This document shows, piece by piece, positions 37,858 through 51,300 of a stretch of 64,000 nucleotides of DNA. The DNA is from Cruorifilaria tuberocauda (lineage: Eukaryota; Nematoda; Chromadorea; Rhabditida; Onchocercidae), in assembly GCA_013365365.1 (NCBI GenBank), contig JABVXU010000184.1:38076-102075 (forward strand), given 5' to 3'. The notes below the pieces were generated by a model. The model ran no database searches. It saw nothing but the letters and a program-made list of their open reading frames with translations, and was not told the DNA's origin. A program made the position numbers and the translations under genes. The stretch's first letter is position 1; each line of letters begins with the position of its first letter.

Positions 37858-39997
37858 TGAATTCTCCTTTCACCCACCGCCGCCTCGACATAACACAAAT
37901 TCCTCCGTGTATTCTGTACGGCTTACAAAACTAAATTTTATGTCCTGAAATGAAGAACTTGAAGAAATTTAGGCATGAATTCATTATGAAAAGAACACGA
38001 GTAATTTTTGGATCTCGAATCTCATGATCATATTTGTAGGACTGAGGCATACTGATTTTAATCTAACGATAGAAACAGGCTGGAGTGGATAATTTTCACC
38101 CAGTTTGCACCGTACAACATAAAAGACGATCATATGACAATGAATTTGCACGGAAAATGATAAATAATATTATATTGAATGGAAAACTTTTTTCCACTTT
38201 TCCTTTGCAAAAGGTTTCCCTTGCAAACGATATATAAGAAATATCATCGAATCCTATCGCTGGATGAATCAAAATTAAGGTAAATGAAAATAGCTCCAGA
38301 AAATTGCAGAAAAGCAAATTAATAGTGAACAGATCAGTTACTAATGGATTAAAAAACGAAAATTTTGCTTAGCAAAAAAGAATCTAAGCGCACTGTCCTG
38401 ATGGTATATGTAATTAGTAGTAACTCCACTAACAGTCGCATTTTAAAAAATTAAAGAGATGAAATTTGAATAAATGAAAAGGATATTGCTGCTTAGTGAA
38501 AATACTACAGTGGTCGGCAAATACTCACAAGTAAAATATGTGATATTTGATCTTTCCGAAAATATCTGTGGAGTCAGCCATTTGAGATAAATACAGTTCT
38601 ACTCCACGAATATTAATTATATTTCACTTATATATTCTCAATATGAAAGAAACTTTTGTAATTAATTATTTAATCCCAACTAAATCCTAATTTCAACTTT
38701 TTACATCAGATCGTAATATTCTTCAGAATTAAAAGGGATCTTAACTCTAAAGAATCTTTCCCATTTTTAAACCACATATGTTGTCGACTGCAGCTTCTCC
38801 GCTTATATCTTCCAACAACACAGCATGGTTCCGTCTTTCGTCCACTCTCATTTCACAGGACAAGCTTGTGTCTTAACAAAACTGAAATGTCCTTACAAGA
38901 GAAAAGAGTAATTTGTTGTTTTCTATCGTCCAAAAGCCTTATACACTTTATTATAACTGTATATAAGAAAAATGAATCCATAAAACTTGTTAAGTTTGCT
39001 TAAAAAACCATACATGAAACACTGCAGACAATACAATGCTATCACATAAAAACTGAAATATCTAATTTTCCAGAGTATTCAGTCATTGTGGCTAAAGCTG
39101 CAAAAACAGCAAGCTATCATATAATTTGCATAAGAAGCGATAGAAACAGAAATGTACGATATAAATGCTATACATAAATAGGTACATTATCAGGAGGTGA
39201 ATAAGTACAACGTATAAGTGTAGGAGAGAGACATATGATTGAAAGATTTATCAGAAGTTTCGGTGCAAGTGATATAAACAAGAGATCGTTTATGACAGAT
39301 CATTACAAACAGTGAAACAGACTAAACAGTTACAGAGAATGGATGAGAAATGCGAAATCACTGATAAGGAATAAGATTGGAGACCAAACGACGACAGGTG
39401 GCAATATCCCAGGAGATGGGAAGTGCCCGTGCGGAACAGACGAATCATTCGACTAGCCTCGCCGCACCGCCGCTCCTAGCACCCCCTGATGCTAATGACA
39501 ACGCGACGCGATTCTGTATGTATGCACATATCTATACCTGTGAGAGAGTATGAGATGCAGAGAGTGTGACAGAGAAAGAGGATGTTGCGAAAACATCGCA
39601 AAACAGTGAGTGTAGTGAAAGGATGTGCGGCAGAGAAGGAGGAGAAGGGAGAGAGAGAAAGGAAACGCCTCGCACAGTGCACATAACGCTCGCACACACA
39701 CACTTCACACGTAGGCGGCACTTCCATCCTACTCCCTGACTTTTGAATATGTGCATCATGGGTCTTGAAACGACCAATACCGTACCCCGTGGTTCTATAA
39801 GCACAGTATTATTTGGACTGCACCGTGTTGGACTTGATGAGGAGTAAGATAGTAGATGGAGTAGGTAAGTACTGGGAGTACCGGAATACCTCGGTATTTC
39901 CGTGAAGATCTGTATAGGTTTCATGTAGTGTTGTAGACTATGTTGTTACCTTACGTTACTATGCATTACAGAAGCTAGATATGCAGTGAATCTCAAT
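37858..39997. promoter_or_regulatory. shared upstream region of two divergent chromatin genes
   Basis: The 2.1 kb between the PEHE-gene start (minus) and the HAT1 start (plus) must hold both promoters. The part at 39380-39730 is GC-richer than its surroundings, with GAGAGA and CACACA runs. The overlapping minus frames at 39476-39924 translate to low-complexity Ser/Leu/Cys and are not credible genes. No defined site was recognised. Confidence 0.4.
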
Positions 39998-42850
39998 ATG
40001 GCTATGTCAAACATAAAAGGAAAATATGCGGATTTCTTGGCGGATGGTACTCGGGCAATATCACTAACCTTTGGTGAGTCTTTCATTTTACTCTCCTGTT
40101 TTCACCATTGCTGCTGTTTATCAATTAACTTTGCAGTGTCCGATACGAGTGAAATGATCTCAGCGGCAAGACATCCTCCTCTATATGTCTACCAGCATTT
40201 TGGAGAGAAGTAAGTTATTGTAGATTTTGGTTGATTATCACGCGAGTGTTTACAATCCTTATCTCAATCTGCTGTTCAGTAATTACTTATCACAAACCTC
40301 ATCGCACTTCACCATTTTTTCTTTCGAGAAGCATTGTTCAGTCATGTATTCCCATGCGAAGTCAGCTTTCTGTAATCGTAATTTTTGAAATTTATTTCAG
40401 CGAAACAATATTTGGTTACAAGGACCTAAACATCACTATACATTATACTGATGCATCTGCGTATTTTTATCCTGAAATTACGTACACAACCAAAATAACA
40501 TCATTAACGGCTGAATTCAAAGTTCGTTCTTTCTGATTTATTGTATATTCATTTGATTCATTGTTTAAATACCCTGGATCTGTATGTTGTATTACCTCGT
40601 TTTCATTTTAGGCCGACAATATAATTCAAAATTTAAGCGAACAGCTACCAGCTGAACAAACGGAAATATTATGCCAGACAAGTGCTATTTTTAAGTCCCG
40701 TTTGGATGAGCAGAAAAATTTCTGTCCTTATGGAGAGCTTCTTTCCAAATTCACTGCTGGTAAGTAATTTGTGTTCTCAATATTGATTGATCTTTAGAGC
40801 ATTTCCTACAATAATCGGATGTGATACGCTATGTGTTATTAGGATTGAGTTTTTGGGGAGTTCGTTTCTGAGAATTGAATTTCTTCACAGTAATTCAGTA
40901 CTGTTCATTCAGATAAAAAGTATGTCTAAATGACTTCAATAGTTTCCTGGTCTGCAATTGCAGTCTTAGTTGTGGACTTTTAACTTTTTTTACTAAAAAA
41001 TTGCAATTTTCGCCATACTTTGTTTCATGTAAATAATCCTGTTCGACATTTCGAAATCATTTTACAATTGTAAGCAACTGTTTGTTGTTGTAAATTTCGG
41101 CAATTTAGGTGGTCGAGAGCTGCAGATCTGGATGGTTAACAGAAGTTCGCCCAGATTCGATGCTTATTTAGCTCGAGTTCAGACTATTGCCTTTTGGTAT
41201 ATTGAAGCTGCCCAGTACACGGATAATGATGATCCACGATGGCAGCACTATTTCTTGTTAGTTTTTGTGATATCTTGTCAAATGTTTTCGAAATCGCTTA
41301 ACTGCTTCATGTAATTCCAATTCTTGCCAAAACTATTTCGAATCTGACGTGTCAAAGCATAAAATTGATGTTATTTATTCTGCTTAAATCATTTGATATT
41401 AAATGCGAGTATTTTTGTTGTCCATTTTCAGAGTTTCGTTTCAGATACGAATCATGTAAGAAAGATAATGGAGCTTCACGTGTAATACTTGCGGGATATG
41501 CATCACTTGTCAGATTTTATAAGTATCCAGACAAAATTCGACCAAGAATTGCTCAGATTTTACTGCTTCCACATTATCGAGGCGTTGGCATTGGTGCTAA
41601 ATTTTTGAAAGCAATATATAACGACTTAATCCAAGATCCTAAAGTCGCTGACATTACAGGTCGGTTTTAGTTTTAGCGTTTTTCTGTATCTAAAAGTTAC
41701 GGAATCATGTAATCAATATGATGGTTTGAGATGCGGTATTTCATAATTCGCTGTCTCCGAATTGGGAAATTCTTAATAATGTTTTCTTTCACACTGAGAT
41801 AATGCATTCTTTTTCTTACGGATTTCTAATTCATACAGGAAATAATTATAGATTACTTAGTAAGAATATTAGAAGTATGGAAGAGTTAGTTTTTCATTCT
41901 ATCACGTGTTATCAGACAGCATCGGGAATCATTTGTCCGGAAATTTTCACTTTTTCTTTCAGAAATATTTTTTTAGCGGAGGCTCCTGCAGAGTCTTTTA
42001 TAATAACTCGAGACTATGTGAATTGTTCGAACTGCTCAACACTAAAGGAATTCCATGCCGATAATTTGAAAAAGGGTTTCACCGAAGAAATGAAAAATGC
42101 TGCTTTATTACGGTTTAAAATAAATCCAGTAAGATTTTTCATCGGAGCAGTGTTGTCATTATTTTCCTTCTCTCTGTTCAAATTTCAATTTATAAAGTAT
42201 TTTTTCCTCATAGAAGCATTGAGAAGTTACTTCAATTTTTTTTAGTGCTTCAGTGATTTAATGAGACAGATTTCATACCCTAGCTTAAATTAATTGTTCC
42301 AGAAACAAGCACGGCGCGTTTATGAAATACTCCGTTTGCACCATATCGGTGTGCGAGATGAAGAAGCCATGAAAGAATATCAATCGGAGATTAAGAAAAG
42401 ACTTGAAAAACCTTTCAAAGTCAGTTTCTTATTTCATTCGAGCACTTACTCCTGATTTTATATTCTGGCTTTCTAAATATGCTCTCCTCTACATATTTAA
42501 AAATCCTATTTGATTTTAGTTGGGAAAGGCATATGAACTGTAAGCGAAATAAAAATGTGCTTCTTTCATACAGAACTTTCTTTCTTATTATCATAGAGCG
42601 CTTCATGTGTCATGTTTTTCATTCTAATATGCACAGTTTTTGTTTCTAAACATCGAATGCCTCTTTGTAGCGAAGCGAACGAGACTGGAGGAAGCTATCA
42701 AGCGTCTTGGATGAGTATGAATATGCAGCAGTTGTAGCAAGTCAAATGAATGCAGAGCAAAAGGCAGCCAAGCTGGACCAACTTTATGAAGAAGAACTAG
42801 CCGGCTATCAAACTGTCATCAAACGATTGGTCAATTTTGCTAATAGTTAA
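39998..42850 (+). CDS. hat1: HAT1, type B histone acetyltransferase catalytic subunit
   Basis: HAT1 acetylates newly made histone H4 on Lys5 and Lys12 before chromatin assembly, with an RbAp46/48-type WD40 partner. Nine in-phase exons give 409 residues (human 419): 39998-40073, 40137-40209, 40401-40521, 40612-40759, 41109-41256, 41445-41659, 41977-42128, 42303-42419, 42671-42850. The N-terminal HAT1 domain has ETIFGYKDLNITIHYTDASA. The GNAT core has FWYIEAAQYTDNDDPRWQHY, then YPDKIRPRIAQILLLPHYRG, with the acetyl-CoA loop RGVGIG (about 234-239; QGQGHG in human). ADITAE follows, matching the human TAED segment that holds the catalytic glutamate. The C-terminal helical part contains KQARRVYEILRLHHIG and a coiled segment. 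The start is the first in-frame ATG after a TGA (39984-39986); ATG 40004 is an alternative. Confidence 0.95.
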
Positions 42851-44206
42851 ACGTGTCAATTTTCTCCTATTGTTTCTCGGCATATCACTGAATTTCCATT
42901 TGTTATTTCGCTTTAGATTGTAAAAATACTTGAAACCGCGGCAAACTGCCGCTTTTGGACTAGTCTCATGTACGCTGGTTTACATTTTTCGAGCTCATTA
43001 AATCAAGTTTTTAAGTATATTCCTGACTTTCATTCAGATAAGTTTGTTTGCAGACTTTGAATTATTTATGATGTATTTTCTTCCTTTTTTTACATTAATC
43101 AGTGAACTAGTCACGGGTTTTTCAGTACAGAGATGTAGATGCATATCGAATCTCATCAATAAATTAAAAAAGAAAGTTTTTTGCGTCTTGAATCACACAC
43201 ATACATATTGCCATTGTAATAAGAGTGGTGTAATTTTGGTTGGGTGTATTGTGGGTGAGGAAAAAAAATATATATATATATATTTGGATTCGGATATTCG
43301 GATACTTAACACAGTCAAAAAATAAAATATAGAATGTCTCCGAAATAAATAAATGACATTGTAGCCTCACATGATTGAATCGTTGTTAAGCTTAATAAAT
43401 CGTACGAAAACCTCGTATGTTCAAGAACTCTGGTTTTAGCGTTCTGTCTTTGGCTTCAACATAAATTTGTTAGATGTAGTAGAATGCTATACTGATATTC
43501 ATAAATCGCTGTCCTAACACTGATCATTTCCTCGGGAAATTGAATTTAGCGTTTGTATGTAACTTACAAGGATTTATCAGTATTGAAACACGGTGATTTG
43601 CATTGTGGGTGTAATAAGCAATTCGTTCGCGTGGCTCATACACGAAGGAAACGTGGAAGTTGTAGCTTACGGAAGCGGATAATACAGGTCGTAGGATAAT
43701 CTTGGAACCTTATCTTTTTTATTACTTACCATTACGGTTATTATCTTTCAATTGTACACGAGAGAAAACATTCTTAGAAAGGTTCTAGTAGTATATGTAT
43801 TGAGACTTGAAGAGAAAAACTATGGAAATGTATTCCTAGAAAATGTACATTATATTGTTGAATCATTGATAAAAATAAGTCAAGCGCAAATCGATAAGAA
43901 TAATGAGGAATATGCAATGAGTTGATAAAACTTATCGAATATCTCTATATCCTTCTTAATTGCCTAAAAAAAATCTTTCTTCCCAAGAGATATTACTTCA
44001 TTTCTATTCATTAAAAACAGTGTTTTGTGGATTTTAGCCAAATTCTGAATCTAGAATTGTATAGGATAAAAACATGAAATCTGTTTGTTGATTTCAGCAG
44101 TATTGATTTTCATTAAAGATAAGCACAATAAATTTTTGATAATGAGGATGGAGATTATGGAATTAAAAGATAGTAATAATGATTCGTGAATATTTCAGGT
44201 ACAAAG
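42851..44206. other. HAT1 3' flank and delta-COP upstream region
   Basis: Possible polyadenylation signals (AATAAA) occur near 43319, 43345 and 43394. A (TA)n run lies at 43269-43283. TTTCAG ends at 44198, nine bases before the delta-COP start, and could accept a spliced leader. No gene was found between. Confidence 0.45.
43261..43283. repeat. poly(A)/(TA)n simple repeat
   Basis: Eight A followed by about seven TA units in the presumed HAT1 3' flank. Confidence 0.9.
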
Positions 44207-47200
44207 ATGGTTCTGATTGGAGCGGCTATTATAACAAAGACGGGAAAACGTAAGCTTCCATATCCATCATTACATTTACGTAAAATGTTTTGAACATTTC
44301 TAATAAACTGGATATCTGTGCTATAGATTTAATAAAGTGAAGACGTTTATGTGGAAATTTTCCATCAAATTAAATTCTTTTAGTTTACCATTTTGTGCAG
44401 TGAATGAATGTTCAATGATCTAAGCTACAGAAGCATTCAGCAGTGGTACAGTCATCTGATATTCCTGTTCGTTAGCTCTGTTCTTTTCAGCGCTTTTGGC
44501 AAGGGTTTTCATCTCGGACATGACAAAAGCTCGTTTGGAAGGATTATTGGATGCTTTTCCCAAGTTAATTGCTTCCGACAAGTGTAAGTTTATTTCTTAG
44601 TTAAAGAGTAGTCGCTTCTTCACTTTGAATAATAACCAGGTTTAAGACTCTGAATTGTATCGAACTATCTCATTTGATTTAGTCATTGAACAGAACACAG
44701 TACAAATTGAAGTCTTTGATTTTTATTGATTCCACGAAGGACTCATCCTCTGCATTTTTTTATATAATTAAAGATTATTTATTTTAGCACAACGTCAGCA
44801 TACTTTCATTGAAACAGATAGCGTGCGTTATGTTTTCCATCCACTGGACAATGTTTACGTTGTCCTGATTACCACCAAAGCATCGAATATTCTAGAAGAT
44901 TTAGAAACTCTTCGATTGTTTTCAAGAGTGGTTAGTTTGTCATCTTATAAAGTAGCGATGAGTACTACGAGTTCTAGTGTTTAATCAGCTTCAATTTGGC
45001 ACTAATGATTTATTGTTTTTAGATACTTATGATTTTAAGTTTCCAAATTTTGTTCATTCGTAGATTATATTTCAGATTCCAGAATATTGCCGCTCTAATG
45101 ATGAAAAAGAAATACAAGCAAATTTATTCGATCTCGTATTTGCTTTTGATGAAATCGTTGCTCTTGGATATCGCGAAAATGTCAACTTAGCACAGATACG
45201 TACATTTACGGAAATGGATTCTCATGAGGAACGAGTGTTCAATCAGATAAAGATAGTAAGTTTTAAAGGGCTTATATTATCAAAGTTAGGTGATGAGAAT
45301 AATTTTCATTCGTATCACTCATTCATTTTGTAGGCTCAAGAGCGAGCTGCTAATGAATTAATGACGCAGAAAGCCATGGAATTGAAGAAATTGAAGGCAG
45401 AACAGCGAAAATCTGGAAGAAGTACTTTATTCTTATAGCTCTCTAATATATACTGTTTTTTAAAAAACTTTTTATTAAAATACGTACATGATTTAGGTCT
45501 GGGAAGCAGCACAACAGCTATTAGTTCGTCATCGGTACCTTTAACGGCAGTTATTGATGATACATCTATACGATTAGCTTCAAAACCAAAAACACAAGCA
45601 ACTACACGTGGAAGCGGAAAGGCACTGAAACTTGGCTCCAAAAATATTGATGACGACCAATTTTTAAAACAATTAAGGAGAGAAGGTTGGTTAGAATATA
45701 AATTTGCAGAAACCATTAATATAATCCTGATGATTTTTGCAACAATATAATCAAATTATGCCAATCTTAAATATGTAAGCATGAATATAAAGAGATGTTC
45801 ACAGTAACAAAGAGTAAGTTTCTATCTGGAAAGCAGAATAATCTTTTAAATTAATTTGCTTAAATCATATAATTTCCTAATGTTATAGTCGAACATTACC
45901 GTCTCATTTTCTAGGATTGGATTAGTATATCAGGACATTCTTTTTATTCTTCCATGACTGAAAATGATCCATAAAATATCAAATCAATGCACTTTATTTA
46001 ATTTATTGTATATAATATTTTATTCGAGGACAAGTAGTCGATACACCTTTACGTGCATCGGACATTGCTGATGCAGGTGATCGAACTGCATCAAAAACCG
46101 GCTCATCTACTATTTCACGTGCTCCTGTTCATATCAAAATTGAGGAGAAATTGTCGGCATCAGTATCGCGGGATGGTGGCCTCGAAAGTGGGGAGGTATA
46201 ACATGAATTCTGAAAAAAAACATTGAGTTTTATGAAAAAATGTCAGCGTGAATCTCATGTTTTTTACATCCATTTTGTTATCTTAGTGCAAAATTTCATT
46301 GAATATTTAAATTTTTGCGACAGCTTGAAAGCTGTTAAATTATCATGTCGACAATTGGTTAGACAACGATTTGTCAGTAATACAGCAATGATGCCAAGCT
46401 GAATCAAAATCTTTAGAGTCTGATAAATAGATTTCCTCAATCGCATTGTATAAGGTAACCATACAGTAATTGTATTCCATTTTTTATTAGTGCTATCCAT
46501 GAAAATAATTTTTTTCTTAAAGGTACTGGGTAGTGCTTCACTTTTAATAAGTGGTCCACAATTTGCTACTGTCTGTGTTCAAATCAATAATAATGACAAA
46601 TATGGTGCGCAGTTACAGGTAAATAATGAAGGATAAAATATTAGTAAAATATAGTATCATTCCTTCATCAATAAAGCTAACTGATCATCAGTTTAGGTGC
46701 ATCCGAATCTCGATAGAAAGGAATGGCAACAAAAATCATTGCTAAAATTGAAATCAGTACAGAAACCATTCCCAGTAAATATGGATGTTGGCGTACTAAA
46801 ATGGCGATTACTTTTGAACAGCGAAGAAATGCTTCCCATTTCAAGTTTGTTTAAATCACTGTAGAAGATCACTGTGACAAATATATCTATTGCAGTTTTC
46901 CAATCCGAGAAATTCCTTAGCTCTTGCATACGTCTGACACAATACCGATCACCATTTAGTGAAGAATCACTATTTCACTATACTCACCCTAACTATAGGC
47001 ATCTTTTCCAAGTAGAAATTTTGAATTTCAGTCAATTGTTGGCCAAATGAAAACCCCGATGGATGTGTAGTAAACATTGAATATACGCTTCAAGCCGAAA
47101 ATATGACACTGAACAACGTTGTCATCATCATCCCCTTACCGTAAATGTTTAACAAAAGTTTTTTTTTCCTTTCTTTATATTAAAATTTGTGAAACAACTG

Positions 47201-47780
47201 CTTTATATTTTGTTTACATTTGCAGACCGGCAACTGTTCCGGTAATCTCGGAATGTGAAGGCACTTATGAATATGTAAGATCAAGATCGCAGCTTATATG
47301 GAGTCTGCCTGTTATTGATGAGTCGAATAAAAGTGGTTCGTTAGAATTCAGCACTCCGAACGGTCAATCTAATCATTTCTTTCCAGTAACTGTTCGGTTC
47401 GCTAGCACAGATTTATTTTGCAATATGGCTGTGAGTTTGATTTTTTTTCTCTTTTTTCCTAAACTTTAGTTCTGAAGATGTATATTGGTAGAATTTTTGC
47501 TCTTAATGCGTGTTATGGTTTGTGAAGTAAATTGGAAGCAATTTTTGAGCACTTGGTATTGATGTGAAATTTTTAAGGAAATAGGAACTCTAGTTTCTGT
47601 GAGGCTGCAATAACATATCGAAATTCGGAAAGTATCCAATTTGCTATTTTATCAATAAGCAGTAGCCTCGATTGATTTTTTCCTTTTTAGGTAGAGTCAG
47701 TGCAAAAGATGGATATAGGTGAAACAATACAATATTCAACGGAGAGCCGTCTGATTACAGAGAAGTTCGAAATAGTTTGA
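44207..47780 (+). CDS. copd-1: coatomer subunit delta (delta-COP, archain)
   Basis: Delta-COP is part of the F-subcomplex of the COPI coat, which packages Golgi-to-ER and intra-Golgi cargo; it recognises retrieval signals through its mu-homology domain. Twelve in-phase exons give 516 residues (human 511): 44207-44249, 44491-44583, 44788-44930, 45076-45255, 45334-45421, 45497-45685, 46029-46195, 46523-46618, 46697-46844, 47032-47140, 47226-47430, 47691-47780. The N-terminal longin-like part starts [14 protein letters not shown] and contains [28 protein letters not shown] and [20 protein letters not shown], nearly identical to other animals. After a Lys/Ser linker come [20 protein letters not shown] and the mu-homology domain, with [33 protein letters not shown] and [10 protein letters not shown]. 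It ends EKFEIV. The acceptor of exon 7 (ATTCGAG) is atypical; one nearby AAG is the alternative. Confidence 0.96.
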
Positions 47781-48344
47781 AGCTCTTTCATTGAGGATTT
47801 TTGAATTGCTGGTTTTGAGAAGAAAATTTTTCATATTTTGTTCAAATTGATAATTAATTCTTTTACTCTATTTTGTATTTATAAAAATAAAGGTAATTAT
47901 TGGGTTAATTTGTATTTTTGACATTGTATTTATCAGTAAGCTGTTAACCAGCTAATGGTGTACTGCGCGAGCATTTTTCAGTTCAGCTTCTCTTCAGTAT
48001 TTCCAGAAATGTTTTATTCGAACTTTCATGAGTGGAGTTAACTTTCGGTTTGCATCCGTCTTAAAGTAGTGACATTTTTGTTTATGGGAAAATTGCGTAT
48101 TCCTAATAATTTATGGAAGTATGGAGATAACTTGGTAATTACTAGGAGTGTATTCAATTTACTATTCTGGGAGGATATTTAAAATAAATCATGTTTTATT
48201 TAATTCCCAAGTCGCTTCTGCTTAGTAGTAGGAGTTACCCGATAAAGGGGTTAGCGACTGCTAAACGTCATCATTTTATAAGGAACCATTTGTTTTGTGG
48301 ATGTTATTTATAGCTAAGTTTTATGATTAGCAGAAGAAGCACTG
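47781..48344. other. short spacer between delta-COP and the repeat-module gene
   Basis: A likely delta-COP poly(A) signal AATAAA lies near 47886. ATGATTAG at 48323-48330, with the start codon 15 bases further on, could be a spliced-leader acceptor. No exon was seen. Confidence 0.4.
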
Positions 48345-51300
48345 ATGGCAGAAAATTGCGTGGAAATAGGTTTGGTAACACATATTAATGGATTTCGGGT
48401 CCATTTATGGTTAATGGAGGCTCGAGAAGAAAAACTTTTCGTGGCAATAATGAAGGAAAATATACTTAAGGTAATTGAGTTAGAATGCAATATTCGTGTT
48501 GCAGTCGTTAATAATAAGGAAATGATGTTCATAATTTTGAGGTGGAAAGAACATGACTTTGATCAATTCAAAATAAGCAAGGTAAACACACTATAAGCAA
48601 GTTTTGAATGCAGTTATATGCAGTGCAAATGACGAATATTATTCATTACATTTTCTTAGTATTTGAATTGAATTCCGTTTATAATTTTAGTTGGGAGTTT
48701 GGATATATCTCAATAAAGCAGATCTTGAAACATCTCAAATTGGCTGTTTTATACCAGTAGCTATGCCTCCGATGAAGACATCGATCTTGATTTACACCTC
48801 AAGTATCGAAAAAGTAATACTACAGTTTCGTTTTGTCATACTCTTAATTACTGTGTATTTGCTGAATTTATTTCTATAAATACCGTTTTAATTGTTGAGT
48901 AAAAATCAAGAATCAATTGTCAATTAATAATGTGTTAATAAGAAATATTGTTTCATCCGTTTGCAGATAGTGTCAATAGAAACGAGAATAGTATTTCCAC
49001 CGATGGAATGGGCTAAAAAAAATGATTATGAATGGTTTGCATATAGTTTTGAGTTTGGTCGAATTGGTAATTTTGCTTTCAATAAACTGCTGAAGTTGAA
49101 TAATTGTCAAGTGAGAAGGGATGTTATGTACAAAGCCGTTTTGATCAGGTTATCCCAATTTCTTATTTTTTTCACTTCCTATGATTTTAATTTGCCTATA
49201 AAATGATTTTTATATTACTCTTTCAGAATGCCATCGAGTGAACTAGGTCGATGTGTAGCTGATACTTTCGGTTTATTATGGTCAATTTTACCCCAAGAAC
49301 TTGCATTATGTGATGATCATAATGATTTTGATGAAAGAGTGTGATTTATGCTGCTGTACCTTATCAAAAAAAATAGTTCTTTCTCAACTTGTCATGTATC
49401 AAAAATGTTTTCACTTTTTCTATAAATGTCTCCAAATATCGCAAAAATGGTTAATCTATCTTTTCTAGCCATGGTCCTTATCGTCGTCTGATTATCAAGC
49501 ACCGATTCAATCCATATCAACTAATAACGTTAGTACTAATGATAACTAATAATAATGTTACTGTCATATGTATAATTCGGAATTTCAAAGTTTAAAATTA
49601 CAAAGTTCAAAATTAGCAAATATTTGAAGAACTGATTAATATAATTCCATCTTATAGATGGAAATGGTCATTCATAACCACTGTACAACTTCATTTTTTC
49701 TCATCATCTCATCTCATCACTTCATTTTTTTTTTGAGACATTAAATTAACAATCAGAAATTCACTGAGAAGTTATTCACAATTTTTTTTGGTTAATGCAT
49801 ATGCAAATTTCATGTTACGACGCATTTCTTTGTTTTGGTAGATATAATTTATTTATATGTGCATTAATAGATATGTAAATTGAAGAACATTGATGAAAAT
49901 TTGAAATTATAACAACCTTATACACAGGTAATTAATTTTAATTAACTTATTAAATAAATTTTTTTGTTTGAAGACAGATGAAATGACATCCTGTGATTCT
50001 TTGGCGAATAACAATCTGTCAAATAAATTCGCTGAAGAAATTTCAGAATCGTCGGTTTCTGCTAATAATTGTACATCAGCGATAACAGGTAATCTTTACA
50101 TCTCATTTACGTTGGTAATTTACCAATGTAATACTTGACATTGCTAAATTTGTTTTTACGAAATCTTCCATAACAATTTATCAAAATGATAAATATTCAC
50201 GTTTGATAGTCAGTTAACTTGGATGGATTGGATGTTTTATTTTACGTCGCAGGTTCAAATTTGGACGGTGATCATTACGATGAATTTTATTCACAGTCAG
50301 TTGTGTATCTGGGCGTCGTTATTCTCAGGGAGCCGCAATATAGTATTATTTGGGGTAAAATGCATGGTTTTGTCGCTGTATGTGCTACTGCCGATTTAGT
50401 GGTTTGTTGTTAAAAGCTCGTTGTTTGAAAGGCGCTCCATTGATCTGTGTTTGTAAATAAGATGAGATGATTTAAAAGTGATTCTTTATATACTTTTTTT
50501 TTATTTTTACCCAAAAGGTCATACTAGTGATTTTTATTCTATGGATAATCATTAATTAGACTGAATTTTAAAATATCTTTAGTACTTTAGACTGCTATTA
50601 TTTTTAGCTGGAGCCATCTAATTGGGTTGAGTACGATTGTATCGAAACTGATACGGAACTGGGCGTATCCTATTTAGCGATCTACTGTGTGCTAAGTAAA
50701 CAGAAACCATTAACAGTGGAGACACACGAAAAGTCTATTACTGTAAGTAAATTGTTATTTATAAGTCAGAAATTCTCTTCTTGGAGTTTTTAGATATTTT
50801 TTAGATTGCGACATTTTTCCAGTAAAAATTAGCTACAAAGTCATCAAAATATGAATTGTGAACGTATAATGATATTTTAACGTTCTAACTTCATTTTAAC
50901 TAATTTTCTATTAATAAGCTTCTAAATGCTGTAACTTTCAGTGCCGCACAGTAATACGCGTTTCAAATGAAAAGACAACTCAAACTGATATAGGAAGGAC
51001 ATATTTTACTATGGTGTGTGATATTTTAGGAGAAGTATTAGTACCAGATATTCCAGTTGTCCATAGGTGCATTAGGAAGAATGAATTAGAGGTTTGTTTT
51101 TATTTTTTCTTATTTTAGACAGCCATTGATCAAGGCACTTTTGATTTAAAATGGCATAATTGGGGAGTCTCATTTCACGTTTTAAAACAATAAGATTTGA
51201 TCTTCTGAAATATGCTTTTTGTCTAAAGGGATGCTTGCAACATTCAATAGAAACATTTCAAAAAATGGAACAATTTCATCAAGTTTTCCATTCGTTTTTT

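Noticed and set aside
39476..39924. Overlapping minus frames of 69-130 codons upstream of HAT1
   Set aside because: They translate GAGAGA and CACACA tracts into Ser/Leu/Cys-rich low-complexity sequence, and three overlapping frames are open at once.
45336..45716. 126-codon minus frame
   Set aside because: It is antisense to delta-COP exons 5 and 6, whose protein similarity is unambiguous.
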